Shown here piece after piece: positions 5,961 through 7,266 of a stretch of 7,266 nucleotides of DNA. The first letter of the stretch is position 1; every line of letters starts with the position of its first letter. The stretch lies in NCBI GenBank assembly GCA_947480815.1, contig CANKEA010000058.1, positions 1-7,266 on the forward strand, in the 5' to 3' direction. Made by a program: the position numbers and the translations under genes. Below the pieces are notes generated by a model. The model did not search any database and was not told the origin of the DNA. It saw only the letters and a list, made by a program, of their open reading frames with translations. This stretch comes from Caulobacterales bacterium. GTDB taxonomy: Bacteria > Pseudomonadota > Alphaproteobacteria > Caulobacterales > Caulobacteraceae.

Positions 5961-7266
5961 CTAGTCCGGCGGCGACCGCTGATCGGGCAAGACATAGTCG
6001 GTCAGTGCAGCGCGCAGGGCCTTTTTATCGACCTTGCCGGTCGCACCAAGCGGGATTGCATCGACCAGCAGGACCTCATCAGGCATCCACCATTTGGCGA
6101 TCTTGCCATCGAGCCATTCGCAGAACTGGGTTGGGGTGGCATCACAACCGGCGCGAAGCTTGACCAGCAAAACCGGCCGCTCGTTCCACTTGGGATGGGC
6201 AACGCCGATCACCGCCGCAAGCTCTGCAGCCGGATGGCTCAGGACGTGGTTTTCAATCTCGATAGAGCTGATCCACTCACCACCAGACTTGATGACGTCC
6301 TTGGCGCGGTCGGTAATCTGCATGAACCCCTCGTCGTCGAGGGTGGCGACGTCGCCGGTGTCGAAGAAGCCCTCGCGGTCGAGGATGTCTTGGTCCGAGC
6401 GGAAATAGGCACTGGCAACGGCTGCACCGCGCACCTTCAAGGCGCCGAAGCTTTCACCGTCATGGGGCTGTTCGGTGCCATCTTCGCCAACGACCTTTAG
6501 CTCGACCCCGAACGGTGCCCTGCCCTGCTTAATGCGCATTGCCATTTTGCTCGCCTTATCTAGGCCGGCGGTACGCACGGTAAGACGCGAGACAGACCCC
6601 AGCGGCGAGGTCTCAGTCATGCCCCAGGCGTGGATCACCTCGACGTCGTATTCATCCTGGTAGGCCTGCATAATGACCAAATTCACGGCTGAGCCGCCGA
6701 TGACCACGGCCTTAAGGCTATCAACCCGCTTGCCGGTTTCGCGCAAATAGCCCAGCAGGTTGGCCCACACCGTCGGCACGGCGGCCGAGAAGGAAACCTG
6801 CTCGCTCTCGATCAGGTTGTGGATCGAGGCGCCATCAAGCCTTGCGCCCGGCAAAACTAGCTTGGCCCCCGTGGCCGGTGCGCTGAACGGCAGGCCCCAG
6901 GCGCTGGCGTGGAACATAGGCACAACGGCCAGAACGGTGTCTCTCGCCGTCGCCCCGATCACATCAGCCTGCATGGTCATCATGGCGTGCAAGACATTGG
7001 AGCGGTGCGAATAGAGCACGCCCTTAGGATCGCCCGTGGTGCCACTGGTGTAGCACAGGCCTGCGGCCGTTCGCTCATCGAACCCGCCCCAATCTCGGCT
7101 GGGCGCGACATCGGCCAGCAGGGTCTCAAGACAATGAACCTGGAGATTGGCTGGGGCGTCAAAGGCTGGGCGGGCGGCCTCGTCGCCGAGCCAGATCAGA
7201 TGCTTCACACCCGGTGCACCGGCCAGGATCGGCCCCAAAAGCGGGGCGAAACAGACATCAGCAAGG
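5961..7266 (-). CDS. Fatty-acid--CoA ligase (acyl-adenylate family, medium/long chain), 5' end outside window
   Basis: Activates a fatty acid to acyl-AMP and then acyl-CoA, using ATP and CoA. About 434 codons are visible; full family members have about 540, so roughly the first 100 residues are missing. The frame is open to the right edge, so the TTG at 7238 is internal. Numbering from that codon, all later core motifs are present: ATP-binding loop YTSGTTGDPKG (63-73), PMFHASAWGLP (107-117), GMTETSPLG (206-214), TGD (294-296), the hinge-region segment ITDRAKDVIKSGGEWISS (308-325), and PLGATGK with the adenylation lysine at 402. HAWGMTETSPLG followed by SRL is typical of the AlkK/Thermus FACS-like branch, suggesting medium- to long-chain fatty acids. 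Chain length and the exact substrate (other carboxylic acids are possible) cannot be settled. No signal peptide is visible, but the N-terminus is missing. It has its own promoter beyond the window. Confidence 0.93.
   Translation of the reverse strand, partial: LADVCFAPLLGPILAGAPGVKHLIWLGDEAARPAFDAPANLQVHCLETLLADVAPSRDWGGFDERTAAGLCYTSGTTGDPKGVLYSHRSNVLHAMMTMQADVIGATARDTVLAVVPMFHASAWGLPFSAPATGAKLVLPGARLDGASIHNLIESEQVSFSAAVPTVWANLLGYLRETGKRVDSLKAVVIGGSAVNLVIMQAYQDEYDVEVIHAWGMTETSPLGSVSRLTVRTAGLDKASKMAMRIKQGRAPFGVELKVVGEDGTEQPHDGESFGALKVRGAAVASAYFRSDQDILDREGFFDTGDVATLDDEGFMQITDRAKDVIKSGGEWISSIEIENHVLSHPAAELAAVIGVAHPKWNERPVLLVKLRAGCDATPTQFCEWLDGKIAKWWMPDEVLLVDAIPLGATGKVDKKALRAALTDYVLPDQRSPPD

Noticed and set aside
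5944..5962. AGGC/GCCT inverted repeat at the hydrolase/ligase junction
   Set aside because: Four pairs around an 11-base loop is within chance, with no T-run on either strand.
5955..6500. 181-residue + strand frame opposite the CoA ligase
   Set aside because: It overlaps the ligase C-terminal domain, whose adenylation lysine and hinge motifs are all in place on the - strand.
1..7266. A defence island, mobile element, biosynthetic cluster or other novel system
   Set aside because: All substantial genes belong to common families with intact core motifs. No transposase, integrase, terminal repeats or repeat array was seen.

Overview
The window looks like ordinary chromosome from a GC-rich alphaproteobacterium. 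Caulobacterales is my best guess, because the SppA fragment and the codon use feel closest to Caulobacter/Phenylobacterium/Asticcacaulis proteins. This is recognition from memory, not a search. No mobile element, CRISPR array, tRNA or rRNA was seen, and coding density is high.

Layout, left to right. (1) 1-811, + strand: the C-terminal part of a long-form signal peptide peptidase SppA, cut by the window edge. (2) 844-4237, - strand: an oligopeptide ABC importer operon transcribed oppB, oppC, oppA. Both junctions are 4-base ATGA overlaps. No ATPase gene (oppD/oppF) lies next to it here. sppA and oppA converge, and a 46-base imperfect hairpin covers both of their TAG stop codons. (3) 4238-4338: a divergent control region between oppB and a small gene. 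(4) 4339-4737, + strand: a 132-residue DUF442/TIGR01244 protein with a CRSGTRS catalytic-type loop. (5) 4738-5052: 315 bases without a confident gene. The first part is GC-rich, and the second is strongly AT-rich (24 G/C in the 80 bases 4926-5005). It holds a CtrA-box-like sequence and one very small minus-strand reading frame. (6) 5053-5952, + strand: a LACTB2-type metallo-beta-lactamase-fold hydrolase with a C-terminal winged helix. (7) 5961-7266, - strand: most of a fatty-acid--CoA ligase of the acyl-adenylate family, its N-terminus outside the window. It converges on the hydrolase gene with only 8 bases between the stops.

How they work together: OppB, OppC and OppA form the membrane pore and the lipid-anchored receptor for peptide uptake, and must borrow ATPase subunits from elsewhere. 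SppA is a membrane-associated serine protease that degrades leftover signal peptides. The ligase activates fatty acids with ATP and CoA. These are housekeeping or catabolic functions, and nothing shows they form one pathway. The DUF442 gene followed by a metallo-beta-lactamase gene recalls the fused sulfur-handling protein Blh, but the hydrolase here belongs to a different subfamily.

I searched for a previously undescribed system and did not find convincing evidence for one. The points most worth a second look are the stop-codon hairpin, the ATPase-less importer operon, and the AT-rich spacer.
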